Origin: Phytohabitans rumicis
GTDB taxonomy: Bacteria; Actinomycetota; Actinomycetes; Mycobacteriales; Micromonosporaceae
Length of the DNA: 64,000 bases
Assembly (NCBI RefSeq): GCF_011764445.1
Contig: NZ_BLPG01000001.1
Span: forward strand, 930,001-994,000
Reading direction: 5' to 3'
Shown here: piece after piece, positions 43,126-51,976 of the stretch
Layout: the number at the start of each line of letters is the position of its first letter
Numbering within the stretch: position 1 is the first letter of the stretch
Notes under the pieces: model-generated
What the model saw: only the letters and a program-made list of their open reading frames with translations
Told to the model about the DNA's origin: nothing
Databases searched by the model: none
Program-made: the position numbers and the translations under genes

Positions 43126-44163
43126 TCAACTCGCCGTCCGCTTGATGATGACTTTTCCGAACGGGCTGGCTGACTCGTAGTACCGGTACGCCGCGCCGGC
43201 TTCCTCGAAGGGGAACACTCGGTCGATGACGGGCCGGAGTTGGTGTGCGGTGATGATCTCGTTCAGGTGGGTGAACTGGGCGTGGCTTCCGACGGCCAAC
43301 GCCCGGATCGTCGCGGCGGCACTGAACAGCAGGCGAGGGTCGAGTGGTCGCCAGTGCCCGGAAAGGGACCCCACGAACGCGAGGTGGCCGTTGATGGCGA
43401 GCGATTTTATTGACTGTTCCAGTGTTCCGGCGGTGTCGACGACCCGGTCGACCCCGCGCCCACCGGTGATGTCGCGGACCGCGGTGTGCCAATCGGGCAC
43501 GGCGCGGTAGTTGACGACGTCGTCGGCGCCCAGGTCGCGAAGGCGCTGTTCCTTTCCCGGCTGGCCGGTGGTGGCGATCACTGTCGCGCCGAGCAGCTTG
43601 GCCAGTTGTACGGCGAACAGTGACACCCCGCCCGAGCCGGTGGTCAGCACGGTGTGTCCGGGCTGGATCCCGGAGCCGTCACCGGTCAGCGCATTCCACG
43701 CGGTGACCGCGGCGCACGGCAGCGTCGCGGCCTCGGCGTAGGAGAGGTGTGCGGGGATCGGGACGAGGGCATGCTCCGGCAGGATGGCGAGTTCGGTGAG
43801 CATGCCGTCGAGGGAGCCTCCCAGTTGTGGCAGGTATGCCGGTTGCAGCGGGCCGTCCCTCCACAGCGGGAACAGCGTGGCGGTGACCCGGTCGCCCGGT
43901 CGCGCCCGTTGGACACCTGGCCCCACGGCGATGACCTGCCCGGCACCGTCGGAGACGGGGATGACGTCCGGTTTGACCGGCAGCACGTACTGCCCGCGCA
44001 GCACCAGCAATTCGCGGAAGCTGAGCGAGACGGCGTGGACCGCGACCGCCACCTCGCCGATGCCTGGCGTTCGTGGTTCATCGGTCCGCAGCGACAGGCC
44101 ATCGACGCCGTCGCCGCTGTTGACGTGATAGCTGCGTACGGAGGGCGGAAGTGTCGTCGCCAT
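43126..44163 (-). CDS. Zinc-independent MDR oxidoreductase (quinone-oxidoreductase-like)
   Basis: This is a 345-residue medium-chain dehydrogenase/reductase. The N-terminal GroES-like domain has AVSLSFRELLVLRGQYVLPV and VSDGAGQVIAVGPGVQ. The Rossmann motif is LTTGSGGVSLFAVQLAKLLG. The catalytic Cys-zinc set of alcohol dehydrogenases is missing, so it is more like QOR/NAD(P)H-dependent reductases. ATG 44163 has GAGGG upstream at the proper distance, and ATG 44172 is possible. It is divergent from the MmyB-type regulator at 44258, the usual arrangement for regulator and target in that family. Confidence 0.88.
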   Translation of the reverse strand: MATTLPPSVRSYHVNSGDGVDGLSLRTDEPRTPGIGEVAVAVHAVSLSFRELLVLRGQYVLPVKPDVIPVSDGAGQVIAVGPGVQRARPGDRVTATLFPLWRDGPLQPAYLPQLGGSLDGMLTELAILPEHALVPIPAHLSYAEAATLPCAAVTAWNALTGDGSGIQPGHTVLTTGSGGVSLFAVQLAKLLGATVIATTGQPGKEQRLRDLGADDVVNYRAVPDWHTAVRDITGGRGVDRVVDTAGTLEQSIKSLAINGHLAFVGSLSGHWRPLDPRLLFSAAATIRALAVGSHAQFTHLNEIITAHQLRPVIDRVFPFEEAGAAYRYYESASPFGKVIIKRTAS

Positions 44164-44257
44164 CGTGGTCATCCCTCGACTGTGCTGCGCCGGACAGGGC
44201 GCGACAATTCCTTGCAGGGAATCGCCGACCAGCATCCCCAGCGGCTAAACAGGAGGA

Positions 44258-45061
44258 GTGATCATCGGGTCGACCAGGGGCGGATTCGCCGACGCACTGC
44301 GCCAGTGGCGTACCCGACGGCGCGTCAGCCAGCTCGAGCTGGCGGTGCGTGCCGGCACCACCCAACGGCACGTCAGCTTCATCGAGAGCGGACGGTCGAC
44401 GCCCGGCCGGTCGATGATCATACGGCTGGCCGAGTCGCTGGAGGTGCCGATCCGCGAACGCAACGAACTGCTCCTCGCCGCGGGATTCGCGCCCGCGTAC
44501 CCACACAGCGATCTGAACGACCCTCAGCTGGCGCCGGTCCGCGCCGCCCTCGACCGCATCCTGCACGGCCATCTGCCGTACCCGGCCGTGATCGTCGACC
44601 GGCACGGCGACCTCGTCTCGGCCAACGCCGGGTTCCACGCGATCACCCGCGCAGTGGACCCGCACCTGCTCGCCCCGCCGGCAAGCGTCCCCCGGATCCT
44701 GCTGCATCCCGGAGGGCTCGCGCCGCGCATCGTCAACCTCGACGAGTGGGCCTGGCACATCATCGACAGCATCCAAGCCGAGAACGCCCGCAACCCCAGC
44801 GACCGGCTCCAGCGCCTCGCCGCCGAACTCGTCGGCCTGATACCACCGCGCCCACGGCAACTCTCGTCACATCATCTCGGCTTCGCGGTGCCGCTGCGCC
44901 TTCGCACGGGCGACCCGGACAACCCGGAACTGCGGCTCATCACCACACTCACCCACTTCGGTACCGCCACCAACGTCACCATCGCCGAACTGCGATTAGA
45001 AGCATTCCTACCGGCCGACGAAACGACCAGCGCCGCACTAACCGAACTCGTCACGCGGTGA
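44258..45061 (+). CDS. XRE-family regulator with MmyB-like ligand-binding domain
   Basis: This is a 267-residue regulator. The N-terminal HTH is LRQWRTRRRVSQLELAVRAG with TTQRHVSFIESGRSTPGRSM. The C-terminal MmyB-type PAS-like domain includes HLPYPAVIVDRHGDLVSANAG and LDEWAWHIIDSIQAE. Related proteins often repress the adjacent dehydrogenase gene and bind small lipophilic ligands. The GTG start at 44258 leaves a 94-base divergent gap to the oxidoreductase gene at 44163, which should hold the operator. The downstream stretch to 45169 shows no gene. Confidence 0.9.
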   Translation: MIIGSTRGGFADALRQWRTRRRVSQLELAVRAGTTQRHVSFIESGRSTPGRSMIIRLAESLEVPIRERNELLLAAGFAPAYPHSDLNDPQLAPVRAALDRILHGHLPYPAVIVDRHGDLVSANAGFHAITRAVDPHLLAPPASVPRILLHPGGLAPRIVNLDEWAWHIIDSIQAENARNPSDRLQRLAAELVGLIPPRPRQLSSHHLGFAVPLRLRTGDPDNPELRLITTLTHFGTATNVTIAELRLEAFLPADETTSAALTELVTR

Positions 45062-45169
45062 ACACCATCCGCTTAACGCGCGACGGCTGGATCGACGACT
45101 CCGGTCGGGCTCGCGAGGCGTCCAGGCCGAGGAACCGTTGGAACCTCACCTCGGCGCAGCGCTGACCGC

Positions 45170-46171
45170 TCACCCAGGTTCGGACTCGTGTCCGGCCGGG
45201 TGGGTACGCAGCAGGCCGCCATAGGCCCGCTCGGCGGTGATGTCGCCGGTGACGACGCGGTGGATCGTGCGAGTGATGGGCATGGCCAACCCGTGCTGGT
45301 CAGCCAGTCGAACGGCGGCGTGAACCGTCTTGACCCCCTCGGCGACCTGCCCCATCTCGGCGAGGATGTCGTCCAGTCTCCGCCCGCGGCCGAGCTGCTC
45401 GCCGACGTGCCGGTTGCGGCTCTGCGGACTGATGCACGTCGCCACCAGGTCACCCATCCCGGCCAACCCGGCGAGCGTGCTCGGCTCGCCTCCCATCGCG
45501 ACCGCCAGCGTGGTCAGCTCGGCGAGTCCGCGGGAGATCACCCCGGCCCGGGTGTTGTCACCGACGCCTAGACCTTGGGCGATGCCCGTGGCGATCGCTA
45601 CGACGTTCTTCAGCGCGCCACCGACCTCGCAGCCGATCACGTCGTGGTTGGTGTACACGCGCAGCATGCCCCGCCGGAACACTTGTTGTATCGCCGTGGC
45701 GACGGTGAGGTCCTCCGTTGCGATCACAGTGGCCGCCGCCATGCCTGCCATGATCTCCTTGGCCAGGTTGGGACCGGTGAGCGCGGCGGCCGGATGTCCC
45801 GGTAGCACCTCCTTGATCACTTCAGTCATCCGCAACAGTGAGTCGCGTTCCAGGCCCTTGCTGAGGCTCACCACGGGGATCCATGGGTGCAGGTCCCGCC
45901 GGACCTGTTCCAGGGTGGCGCGGAACGCTCCGGTCGGCACGCCGACGACGAGCAATTCCGCGTGGGCTGCCGCCTCAGCGAGGTCCGCGGTGGCGCGAAG
46001 CCGAACCGGGAGATGGAAGCCTTCGAGATAACGCTCGTTGCTGTGCTTGGCGTTGATCTCGTCCGCCGTGGACGGACTGCGCGCCCAGATCAGCGATTCG
46101 TGATCCCTGCGGGTAAGAACGGACGCGACCGTGGTACCCCACGAACCCGCGCCCAGCACGGTGATCCGCAT
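45170..46171 (-). CDS. gpsA: Glycerol-3-phosphate dehydrogenase [NAD(P)+]
   Basis: This is a 333-residue GpsA, which makes sn-glycerol 3-phosphate for phospholipids from dihydroxyacetone phosphate. The N-terminal motif ITVLGAGSWGTTVASVL is the NAD(P) fold. LTGPNLAKEI, VGGALKNVVAIATGIAQGLG (catalytic Lys) and LAGMGDLVATCISPQSRNRHVG are family signatures. ATG 46171 is preceded by AGGAAAGGGG. It is often duplicated in actinomycetes, and this may be an accessory copy because it lies inside the inverted-repeat segment. No partner gene is in sight. Confidence 0.93.
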   Translation of the reverse strand: MRITVLGAGSWGTTVASVLTRRDHESLIWARSPSTADEINAKHSNERYLEGFHLPVRLRATADLAEAAAHAELLVVGVPTGAFRATLEQVRRDLHPWIPVVSLSKGLERDSLLRMTEVIKEVLPGHPAAALTGPNLAKEIMAGMAAATVIATEDLTVATAIQQVFRRGMLRVYTNHDVIGCEVGGALKNVVAIATGIAQGLGVGDNTRAGVISRGLAELTTLAVAMGGEPSTLAGLAGMGDLVATCISPQSRNRHVGEQLGRGRRLDDILAEMGQVAEGVKTVHAAVRLADQHGLAMPITRTIHRVVTGDITAERAYGGLLRTHPAGHESEPG

Positions 46172-46261
46172 GGTTCCCCTTTCCTCCGGCGCGCAACTCG
46201 CCCGACCCGATCGGCACGGGCACACGGGTGGACGGGCCACCCCAAGTGCGAGTTGAGACTC

Positions 46262-46530
46262 TCATAGCGTGGCCGCCGTTTGCGACGGCTGCCAGGACGG
46301 GGCGAGGTCGATGGGGTGGCCGGTCTCGGCGGACTCGTCGGCGGCCAGGTAGACCTGCATCACCTCGCGGGCCTCGGTGGCCGGCACGAGCACCGGTGTG
46401 CCACGGGCGACCCCCTCCAGGAAGTGGTCGGTCTCCCCCGCCATCGGGCCGGCGTAGACGTGGCCGACCCGCTCGCCGGGCATCGTCGACAACGGGAACA
46501 CCACGCCGCCGTCCATCCGGTTGAGCACGA
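46262..46530 (-). pseudogene. C-terminal fragment of a Gfo/Idh/MocA-family oxidoreductase
   Basis: About 89 codons reading VVLNRMDGGVVFPLSTMPGE, HVYAGPMAGETDHFLEGVAR, GTPVLVPATEAREVMQVYLA and DESAETGHPIDLAP resemble the C-terminus of sugar-type Gfo/Idh/MocA dehydrogenases. An in-frame stop just upstream and the lack of any Rossmann domain show that the N-terminal two-thirds is lost. It is a remnant, presumably cut during formation of the flanking repeats. The stretch 46531-46949 holds nothing I recognise. Confidence 0.7.
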
Positions 46531-46949
46531 CGTCCCGTCACCACCATCCTCCACGACGGCGACTGGTACGCCACGCCAGCGACAACCGCTGAAGAATCCC
46601 GTGATGGCCGGCCGATGTCGGGGTAATGCTCCCGCCCGCCCCCGGGCGACGCCGGCGCTGGCTCGGTAACGACACCGAGACACCCGCCGTGGGTGTTGGT
46701 GGGTTTCACTAGTTCCGGCTACTTACCGTCTCCTCGACGGCGGGTTTCGCGATCCGCAGATCAACCACGTTCATCCGGCGTTCGTGGTCCCATCTCCTCA
46801 CCGGCGGGTGCCTTATATCCCTTTTACACCTCTGCGGGCATGCTGGCAAGAGCAGACGACCACACACCCCGAGACGGTCCGTAGTCACGCTATGCCGCAG
46901 GTAAACAACACGGCCGGTCCCGCGTCATCCAGCCGAGCTTGCCGGTGGG

Positions 46950-47108
46950 GTGGTTCTGGTGCGGGTGTTACGGGTGTTTCTCACGATCACGGTCGCGGTG
47001 GGTCTGGGGATGGCATGGGCGCCCGGGGGTAGCGCTCACTCCGGAAGGTCTCTAGAGACGTTTTGGGTTTGGGGTCAGGCGGCGTCTGGGGTTTGTCCGG
47101 GCAGATAT
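46950..47108 (+). pseudogene. Signal-peptide fragment of a secreted protein truncated by the right repeat
   Basis: The reading frame from GTG 46950 (or GTG 46959) gives VRVLRVFLTITVAVGLGMAW followed by APGGSAHSGR, a convincing signal peptide with an AHS cleavage region. It runs straight into the right inverted-repeat arm at 47109, which is not coding. I infer the 5' remnant of a secreted-protein gene cut by the repeat. A short peptide of unrelated function cannot be excluded. Confidence 0.4.
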
Positions 47109-47426
47109 GCCCCGGCCCGCGCCACCTGCGGACCGCACGCTCCCGCGGGCACCGCGCAGGTCGGCGGCTCGCAAGCGCTCGCCGAAACCCCCGACCAGCA
47201 CTGCCAGCCCCGCGGCACAAGACCCAAGGACAACGACCGAGCCCCGCCCGGGAGACGGTGGTATGCGCCGCCGTCTTCGCTCCGCTTCCGTTCTAGAGAC
47301 TAGTTTTAGGCCCCATACCTGAGAGGCATATTTATGACTGTGAGGTATGGGGCCCAGAAACCAACCTGCCCTGTGACGGCGTCACGCGCTCACACCCCAT
47401 CGCCGCGCAGGCATCACCCGTCGGGG
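47109..47426 (-). repeat. Right arm of the 318-bp inverted repeat
   Basis: This is the reverse complement of 39800-40117. It contains a perfect 12-bp palindrome pair, GGCCCCATACCT (47309-47320) and AGGTATGGGGCC (47343-47354). It is directly followed by the dispersed repeat copy 3, so the undisturbed element is about 405 bases. Confidence 0.88.
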
Positions 47427-47513
47427 TTGGTTTGTGGACCGCGCAGGGTGCGGCCGCGGGAGCGACGGCCTGGACCGCGACGAGCGCCGCGGCAGCCCAA
47501 AACTCGATCCTGA
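47427..47513 (+). repeat. Dispersed repeat copy 3, outer flank of the right arm
   Basis: This matches the reverse complement of 39204-39289 and, over about 70 bases, 18875-18944. It is contiguous with the 318-bp right arm, which shows the original structure before IS110 insertion in the left copy. Confidence 0.78.
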
Positions 47514-47573
47514 CTCTGAACCTGACCCCGAAAGGTCAATAGAAGCCCAGACAGCGCAGCCACGCCTGCGGCC

Positions 47574-48377
47574 TCATCGGCGGGTCCACGCCCGGATGTG
47601 GTCGACCCGCTTCTCGGCGCTGTCCGTCGTGGAGTCCGGCGGGCGTACGGCGTACACGGCGAGATTGGAGATGATGTTCGTCGGCGCCTCGGAGGTGGAC
47701 CGCGTGTGGCACACCTGCTCGCCGTCGACGTACCAGGTGGTCCCGGACGGTTCTATCGCGACCGCGTACGTGTGCCAGTCGGCCGACGGGTCGAACGGCG
47801 GCCGCCACTGGCAGCCGTGCCGGCCGCCCGAGTGCTGCGTCATGTGCAGTTCGCGGCTGTCGGCCGAGTACATCTCGTAAGCGTCGGTCTCCACCGGCCG
47901 GTCGATGCCCGGTGCCTGCCACGTCCAGAACGCCGGCCAGAAACCGTTGGCCGCGGGCAGCTTGGCGCGCTCCTCGACGTAGCCGTACTGGAAGGCGTAC
48001 GACGGCGCGCTGGAGATGAGACACGACGTCCAGTCGTAGTGCTCGCCGGAGGCGGCGGCGTGCGCCTCGCGTCGGGCCGTCATGACCAGCTCACCGCCGC
48101 CGACCCGGCAGTTGGCCGCCTGGTTCCACTCCAGCTGCTGGTTCGGCTTGTTCCCGCGACCCTCGTCGGACTCGGCGCTGGACCGGTCGTCCCAGCGTGA
48201 TCGGTCCAACGATTCCCCGTCAAACTCGTCGCTGAACGCCAGTTCCCAGGCGGCGGGCTGCTCGACCGGCGGCGGGCCGCCGCCGGTCGGCGCGCCGGAC
48301 GGCCCGCACGCGACCATGACGTAGCCGATGCAGGCGAGCAGAGCCGTCGTGGCGGCGGCCGAGAGTACGGCGCGCAT
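47574..48377 (-). CDS. Glycoside hydrolase family 16 lipoprotein
   Basis: This is a 267-residue secreted beta-glucanase-fold protein. The N-terminal signal has a lipobox (MVACG with Cys24; LLAC upstream is an alternative), so it is likely lipid-anchored. The GH16 catalytic motif is ETDAYEMY with Glu153, Asp155 and Glu158. WELAFSDEFDGESLDRSRWD opens the fold, and LPAANGFWPAFWTWQAPG precedes the active site. It may cleave or remodel the polysaccharide made by the upstream operon. It follows the P450 gene by 2 bases, so it appears to be the last gene of that operon. Confidence 0.9.
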   Translation of the reverse strand: MRAVLSAAATTALLACIGYVMVACGPSGAPTGGGPPPVEQPAAWELAFSDEFDGESLDRSRWDDRSSAESDEGRGNKPNQQLEWNQAANCRVGGGELVMTARREAHAAASGEHYDWTSCLISSAPSYAFQYGYVEERAKLPAANGFWPAFWTWQAPGIDRPVETDAYEMYSADSRELHMTQHSGGRHGCQWRPPFDPSADWHTYAVAIEPSGTTWYVDGEQVCHTRSTSEAPTNIISNLAVYAVRPPDSTTDSAEKRVDHIRAWTRR

Positions 48378-48379
48378 GA

Positions 48380-49630
48380 CTACGACTCCTTTCGGGAGTA
48401 GGTGAAGTCGAGCCGCCCGATGCGGTTGTCGAAGTTCGACGCGATCAGGTGTGGCTCGCCGACCGAGCGCAGCCCCGGCAACCGGGTGAGCAGCTCGCGG
48501 AACAGCACCGTCATCTCCTGCCGGGCGAGCGACGCGCCCAGGCAGAAGTGCGGTCCGCCGCCGCCGAACCCGACGTGCGGGTTGGGCGTACGGGTGATGT
48601 CGAACCGGTCCGGCTCGGTGAACACGGTCTCGTCGCGGTTGGCCGAGACGTAGTACATGACCACCTCGTCGCCGGCCCGCAACGGGTGCCCGTTGAGCGC
48701 GAAGTCCCGGGCCACGGTGCGGCGGAACTGGACGATCGGGGAGCTGTACCGGACCACCTCCTCGACGAAGCCGCCGACCCGGCCGTCGAAGTCCGACAGC
48801 AGCAGGTCCCGCTGATCCGGGTGCGCGGTGAGCAGCCAGAGCGCGTGCGCGATCGTGTTGCGGGTGGTCTCCACGCCGGCCACGAGCAGCAGCGAGAAGA
48901 ACGCACCCAGCTCGCGCCCGGTCAGGGGCCGGCCGGCGACCTCCGCGGTGACGAGGGCGGAGATGAGGTCGTCGGTCGGGTGCCGGCGCCGGTCACGCCC
49001 CACGCCGGCGACGACCCGGTGCATCCGGGCCAGGGCGGCCAGGCCGCGCCCGGGGACGCGGAGCCGGCGGCGTCCTTCCTGGACGCCCGCCCGCTCGGTG
49101 GTCGCGTTGATCCGGCGGAGCAGTTCCTCCCGGTACGCGGCCGGGATGCCCATCATGTCGCAGATGACGTGGAACGGCAGCGGGCCGGCCACCGCGGTCA
49201 CGAAGTCGGCCGGGCCGGTGGCGACGACGTCGTCGACGACGCGGGTGGCCAGCTTGCCGATGTCGGCGGAGATGCGGGCCACCACGCGTGGTGTGAAGGC
49301 CCGCGAGACGACGGAGCGCAGCCGCGCGTGCCGCGGGTCGTCGAGGTTGACCATCGAGTCGCCGAACACCGCGCGCACCCACCGCGGCGGCCGCGGTGTG
49401 GTCACGCCGTGCCGGCTGACGAAGACCTCCGGGGTACGGCTGGCCGTCACCACGTCGGCGTGCCGGACGAGCGCGTGGAAGCCGCCGGACGGTCCCGCCG
49501 ACGGTCCACGCTCGGCGTAGAACACCGGTGCGTCGAGCCGTCGCAGCCGGGCGAACGCGTCCAGCCGCTGCCGGGCGGGGCGGCGCCAGAACCGCGGATC
49601 GGCCAGATCGATGTCGGCAACGCTGTTCAT
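48380..49630 (-). CDS. Cytochrome P450
   Basis: This is a 416-residue bacterial class I P450. The heme-binding loop is FGGGGPHFCLGASLAR, with the thiolate Cys near residue 360. The I-helix oxygen motif is LLLVAGVETTRNT. The ExxR motif is within FVEEVVRYSS and its following Arg. No ferredoxin or reductase gene is adjacent. It sits between a GT4 gene and the GH16 gene of an exopolysaccharide operon and overlaps the GT4 stop by four bases (49627-49630). A P450 in that position is unusual. Hydroxylation of a lipid carrier, a glycan substituent or an aglycone are possibilities. Confidence 0.94.
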   Translation of the reverse strand: MNSVADIDLADPRFWRRPARQRLDAFARLRRLDAPVFYAERGPSAGPSGGFHALVRHADVVTASRTPEVFVSRHGVTTPRPPRWVRAVFGDSMVNLDDPRHARLRSVVSRAFTPRVVARISADIGKLATRVVDDVVATGPADFVTAVAGPLPFHVICDMMGIPAAYREELLRRINATTERAGVQEGRRRLRVPGRGLAALARMHRVVAGVGRDRRRHPTDDLISALVTAEVAGRPLTGRELGAFFSLLLVAGVETTRNTIAHALWLLTAHPDQRDLLLSDFDGRVGGFVEEVVRYSSPIVQFRRTVARDFALNGHPLRAGDEVVMYYVSANRDETVFTEPDRFDITRTPNPHVGFGGGGPHFCLGASLARQEMTVLFRELLTRLPGLRSVGEPHLIASNFDNRIGRLDFTYSRKES

Positions 49631-50793
49631 CGCACCTCCCGAGGTGACAGGGCCGGCACGCCCGGCGACCGGACCAACGACGTGCCCCGGGTCGCCGCCA
49701 CGGTCGACGTCAGATACGCGAGCCGGCCGAGCGTGCGGCGTACGTCGAAGCCGGCCGCGTGGCGGACGGCGGCGGCCCCCTCGGTCCGGGCGAGATCCAG
49801 GTCGCGGAGCCGCCGCAGGAGCGCCTCGGCCAGTGGCTCGGCCCGTTCCGGTGGTACGAGTGCGCCGACCGAGGGAGCGACGATCTCGCTGAGGCCGGGG
49901 ACGTCGCTGGCCACCACGGACCGCCCGGTCGCGAACGCTTCGAGCGCGGTCAAGGGTAGGCCCTCCCAGCGGGACGGCAGCACCACGAGGTCGGCGGCGA
50001 CAAGCCAGTCACGCACGTCGGTGACGGCACCGGCGAAGTGGACGCCGGGCGTGCCGTGCTCGCGCAACCCGGGCAGCAGGTCACCGTCGCCGACCAGGGC
50101 CAGCTGTGCCAGCGGGAGCTGCCGGGCGACCGTCTCCCACGCCGACAGCAGGACGTCCTGGCCCTTCTGGCGGGTGACGCGCCCGACGCACACCGCCAGT
50201 GGGCCTTGCGCCGGAACGCCGAGCCGGATCCGGGCGGCCCTGCGGGCGCCCTCGTCGCCCGGGCGGAACCGCCGCAGGTCGACGCCGTTGCGGATGACCA
50301 CGTACGCCCCGTCGACACCGCAAGCCCGGCCCTGCTCGGCTTCCTGCTCGCCGACGCAGACGAGCCGGTCGGCCCAGCGCGCCGCCGCGCGTTCCCAGGC
50401 GACACTCGCCGGCCTCAGCACCCCCTCGGCGGCGAGCCACGACCAGCCGTGCGGCTGGAACAGCGTCGGGACCCGCCCGCGCAGCAGGAGCCGCCCGGCC
50501 AGGCCCGCCTTGGCGGCGTGCAGGTGAACGGCCTGGGGCCGATACCTCCTGACCAGCCGGGCCAGGTCGCGCGTCTCGCCGACGGTCGCCGGCCCGGGGG
50601 TGCGGGTGGCCCGCCACGGCAGGTGCGGCACGCCGAGCCGGGCCAGCTCGGCGGCGAGCTGACCGTCCGGCGGGCAGGCGACCGCCACGTCCCAGTCGCG
50701 GGACAGCTGGTCGGCGCAGGCGGCGGCGACGTAGCCGGCCACCCCGCCGTCGCGCGGTTGCACGACGTGCAGCACTCGGGCGTACTCAACCAT
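49627..50793 (-). CDS. Glycosyltransferase family 4 (first)
   Basis: This is a 388-residue retaining GT-B glycosyltransferase. The N-terminal domain has VLHVVQPRDGGVAGYVAAAC. The C-terminal nucleotide-sugar domain has AVCVGRVTRQKGQDVLLSA, LVVLPSRWEGLPLTALEAFA and the E-x7-E motif within EGLPLTALE. It transfers a sugar to a lipid-linked acceptor in the exopolysaccharide pathway. ATG 50793 lies inside the end of the GNAT gene (8-base overlap). Donor and acceptor cannot be read from sequence. Confidence 0.92.
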   Translation of the reverse strand: MVEYARVLHVVQPRDGGVAGYVAAACADQLSRDWDVAVACPPDGQLAAELARLGVPHLPWRATRTPGPATVGETRDLARLVRRYRPQAVHLHAAKAGLAGRLLLRGRVPTLFQPHGWSWLAAEGVLRPASVAWERAAARWADRLVCVGEQEAEQGRACGVDGAYVVIRNGVDLRRFRPGDEGARRAARIRLGVPAQGPLAVCVGRVTRQKGQDVLLSAWETVARQLPLAQLALVGDGDLLPGLREHGTPGVHFAGAVTDVRDWLVAADLVVLPSRWEGLPLTALEAFATGRSVVASDVPGLSEIVAPSVGALVPPERAEPLAEALLRRLRDLDLARTEGAAAVRHAAGFDVRRTLGRLAYLTSTVAATRGTSLVRSPGVPALSPREVR

Positions 50794-51976
50794 GTCCGCT
50801 ACCCCCCTTGCGGCGGACGGTGATCGCGGCCGGCACGCGGCGCGCCCGGTCGCGGAGCGAGCGCAGCCACGGCAGGTGCCGCTTGGCGGCCCGGATCGCG
50901 GCGCGGCCGGTCCGGACCGCGCCGGTGTAGGCGACCGCACGCGGGCTGCCGGTGCGGGAGAACATGACCCGCTGGTTGGCGGATTCGCGCGGGCGCCACC
51001 GCAGCTTGTACGGCTCGGTGCCGCGCAGCATGCTGAACGTCGTGCAGCCGCGCCGGTGCGCGGACGGTACCGTCTCGCCCAGCAGGAGGGTGAGGATGTC
51101 GACGCGGTCGCGCAGCTCCGGCTCCGCGCCGTAGAGGTATCCGCCCATGAGGCCGCCGCCGATGACCGCGAGCGACGACGCGACGAGGCGGCCCGCGAGG
51201 CGGAACTCGACGATCTCGGCGCGGCCGTCCCGGATCATCGGGCGGGCGGCCGCCGTGAGGTGTCCGGCGAAGTCGTCGTGCACGTGCTCCGGGTTGACCG
51301 CGCGCCCCTGCCACTGCTTCGCGTGCAGCGCCAGCAGGTCGGCCACGGCCCGGTCGGAATCCTCGGCCGCCACGGTCCGCACGTCGAGGCCGAGCTTGCG
51401 GATCTGGTTGATCCGGCGGCGCACCGTTTTGCGGGTATGCGTCGGCAGCGCCGCTACGAGGTCTTCCATCTCGCTGGCCGGCAGCTCGAAGCACCGGGAC
51501 GCGGGAACGGCGTGGTGACGTCCCGGCCAGACGTCCCGCAGCGATGTGCCGGCCACCGCGTCCGGTCGGGTCTCCGGAAAGTCCAGGACGTGCCAGCCGG
51601 GCACGCTGGCCAGCGCGTCGGCCAACTGTCGCGTAGCCGGTTCGGCGACCGCGTCGTCCACCAGGACGTCGACGAAGTCGGACAGCGCGCCGCCGACCGG
51701 CGTCAGCACGTCGCACGACAGCCGGCGCCGCCGTTGGAGGGCGGCCGCGGCGACCAGCCGGCCGTCGAGGCGCACGAGTACGAGTCGCAGCCGCCCCGGC
51801 GTACCGTATGCGCGCCACCACGACGCTAGCCAGGCGTGCGACTGGAACGGGGTGGCCGCGGCGCAGCGGTCGACCAGGTCGTCCCATTCGGCACCCAGCC
51901 GGTGCAGGGCGGCATCGTCGCCGCGTACTTCCACGGACCAGGTCTTCCTGGTGTCCACAGTGGTCAATATGGTCAT
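50786..51976 (-). CDS. GNAT-fold protein (BioF2/CelD-like acyltransferase)
   Basis: This is a 396-residue protein of the Acetyltransf_6 group, typically found in exopolysaccharide clusters (CelD/BcsL-like, FemAB-related). The double GNAT fold is seen in WDDLVDRCAAATPFQSHAWL and ASWWRAYG at the N-terminus and IVEFRLAGRLVASSLAVIGG with LYGAEPELRDRVDILTLLLG later. The C-terminus is very basic and may contact membrane or polymer. It probably acylates a sugar of the polymer. It overlaps its neighbours on both sides, as do most genes of this operon. Confidence 0.87.
   Translation of the reverse strand: MTILTTVDTRKTWSVEVRGDDAALHRLGAEWDDLVDRCAAATPFQSHAWLASWWRAYGTPGRLRLVLVRLDGRLVAAAALQRRRRLSCDVLTPVGGALSDFVDVLVDDAVAEPATRQLADALASVPGWHVLDFPETRPDAVAGTSLRDVWPGRHHAVPASRCFELPASEMEDLVAALPTHTRKTVRRRINQIRKLGLDVRTVAAEDSDRAVADLLALHAKQWQGRAVNPEHVHDDFAGHLTAAARPMIRDGRAEIVEFRLAGRLVASSLAVIGGGLMGGYLYGAEPELRDRVDILTLLLGETVPSAHRRGCTTFSMLRGTEPYKLRWRPRESANQRVMFSRTGSPRAVAYTGAVRTGRAAIRAAKRHLPWLRSLRDRARRVPAAITVRRKGGSGHG

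Noticed and set aside
46529-46949. Possible small genes between the Gfo/Idh fragment and the signal-peptide fragment
   Set aside because: The frames are short, lack ribosome binding sites and resemble no family. Nothing can be supported here.
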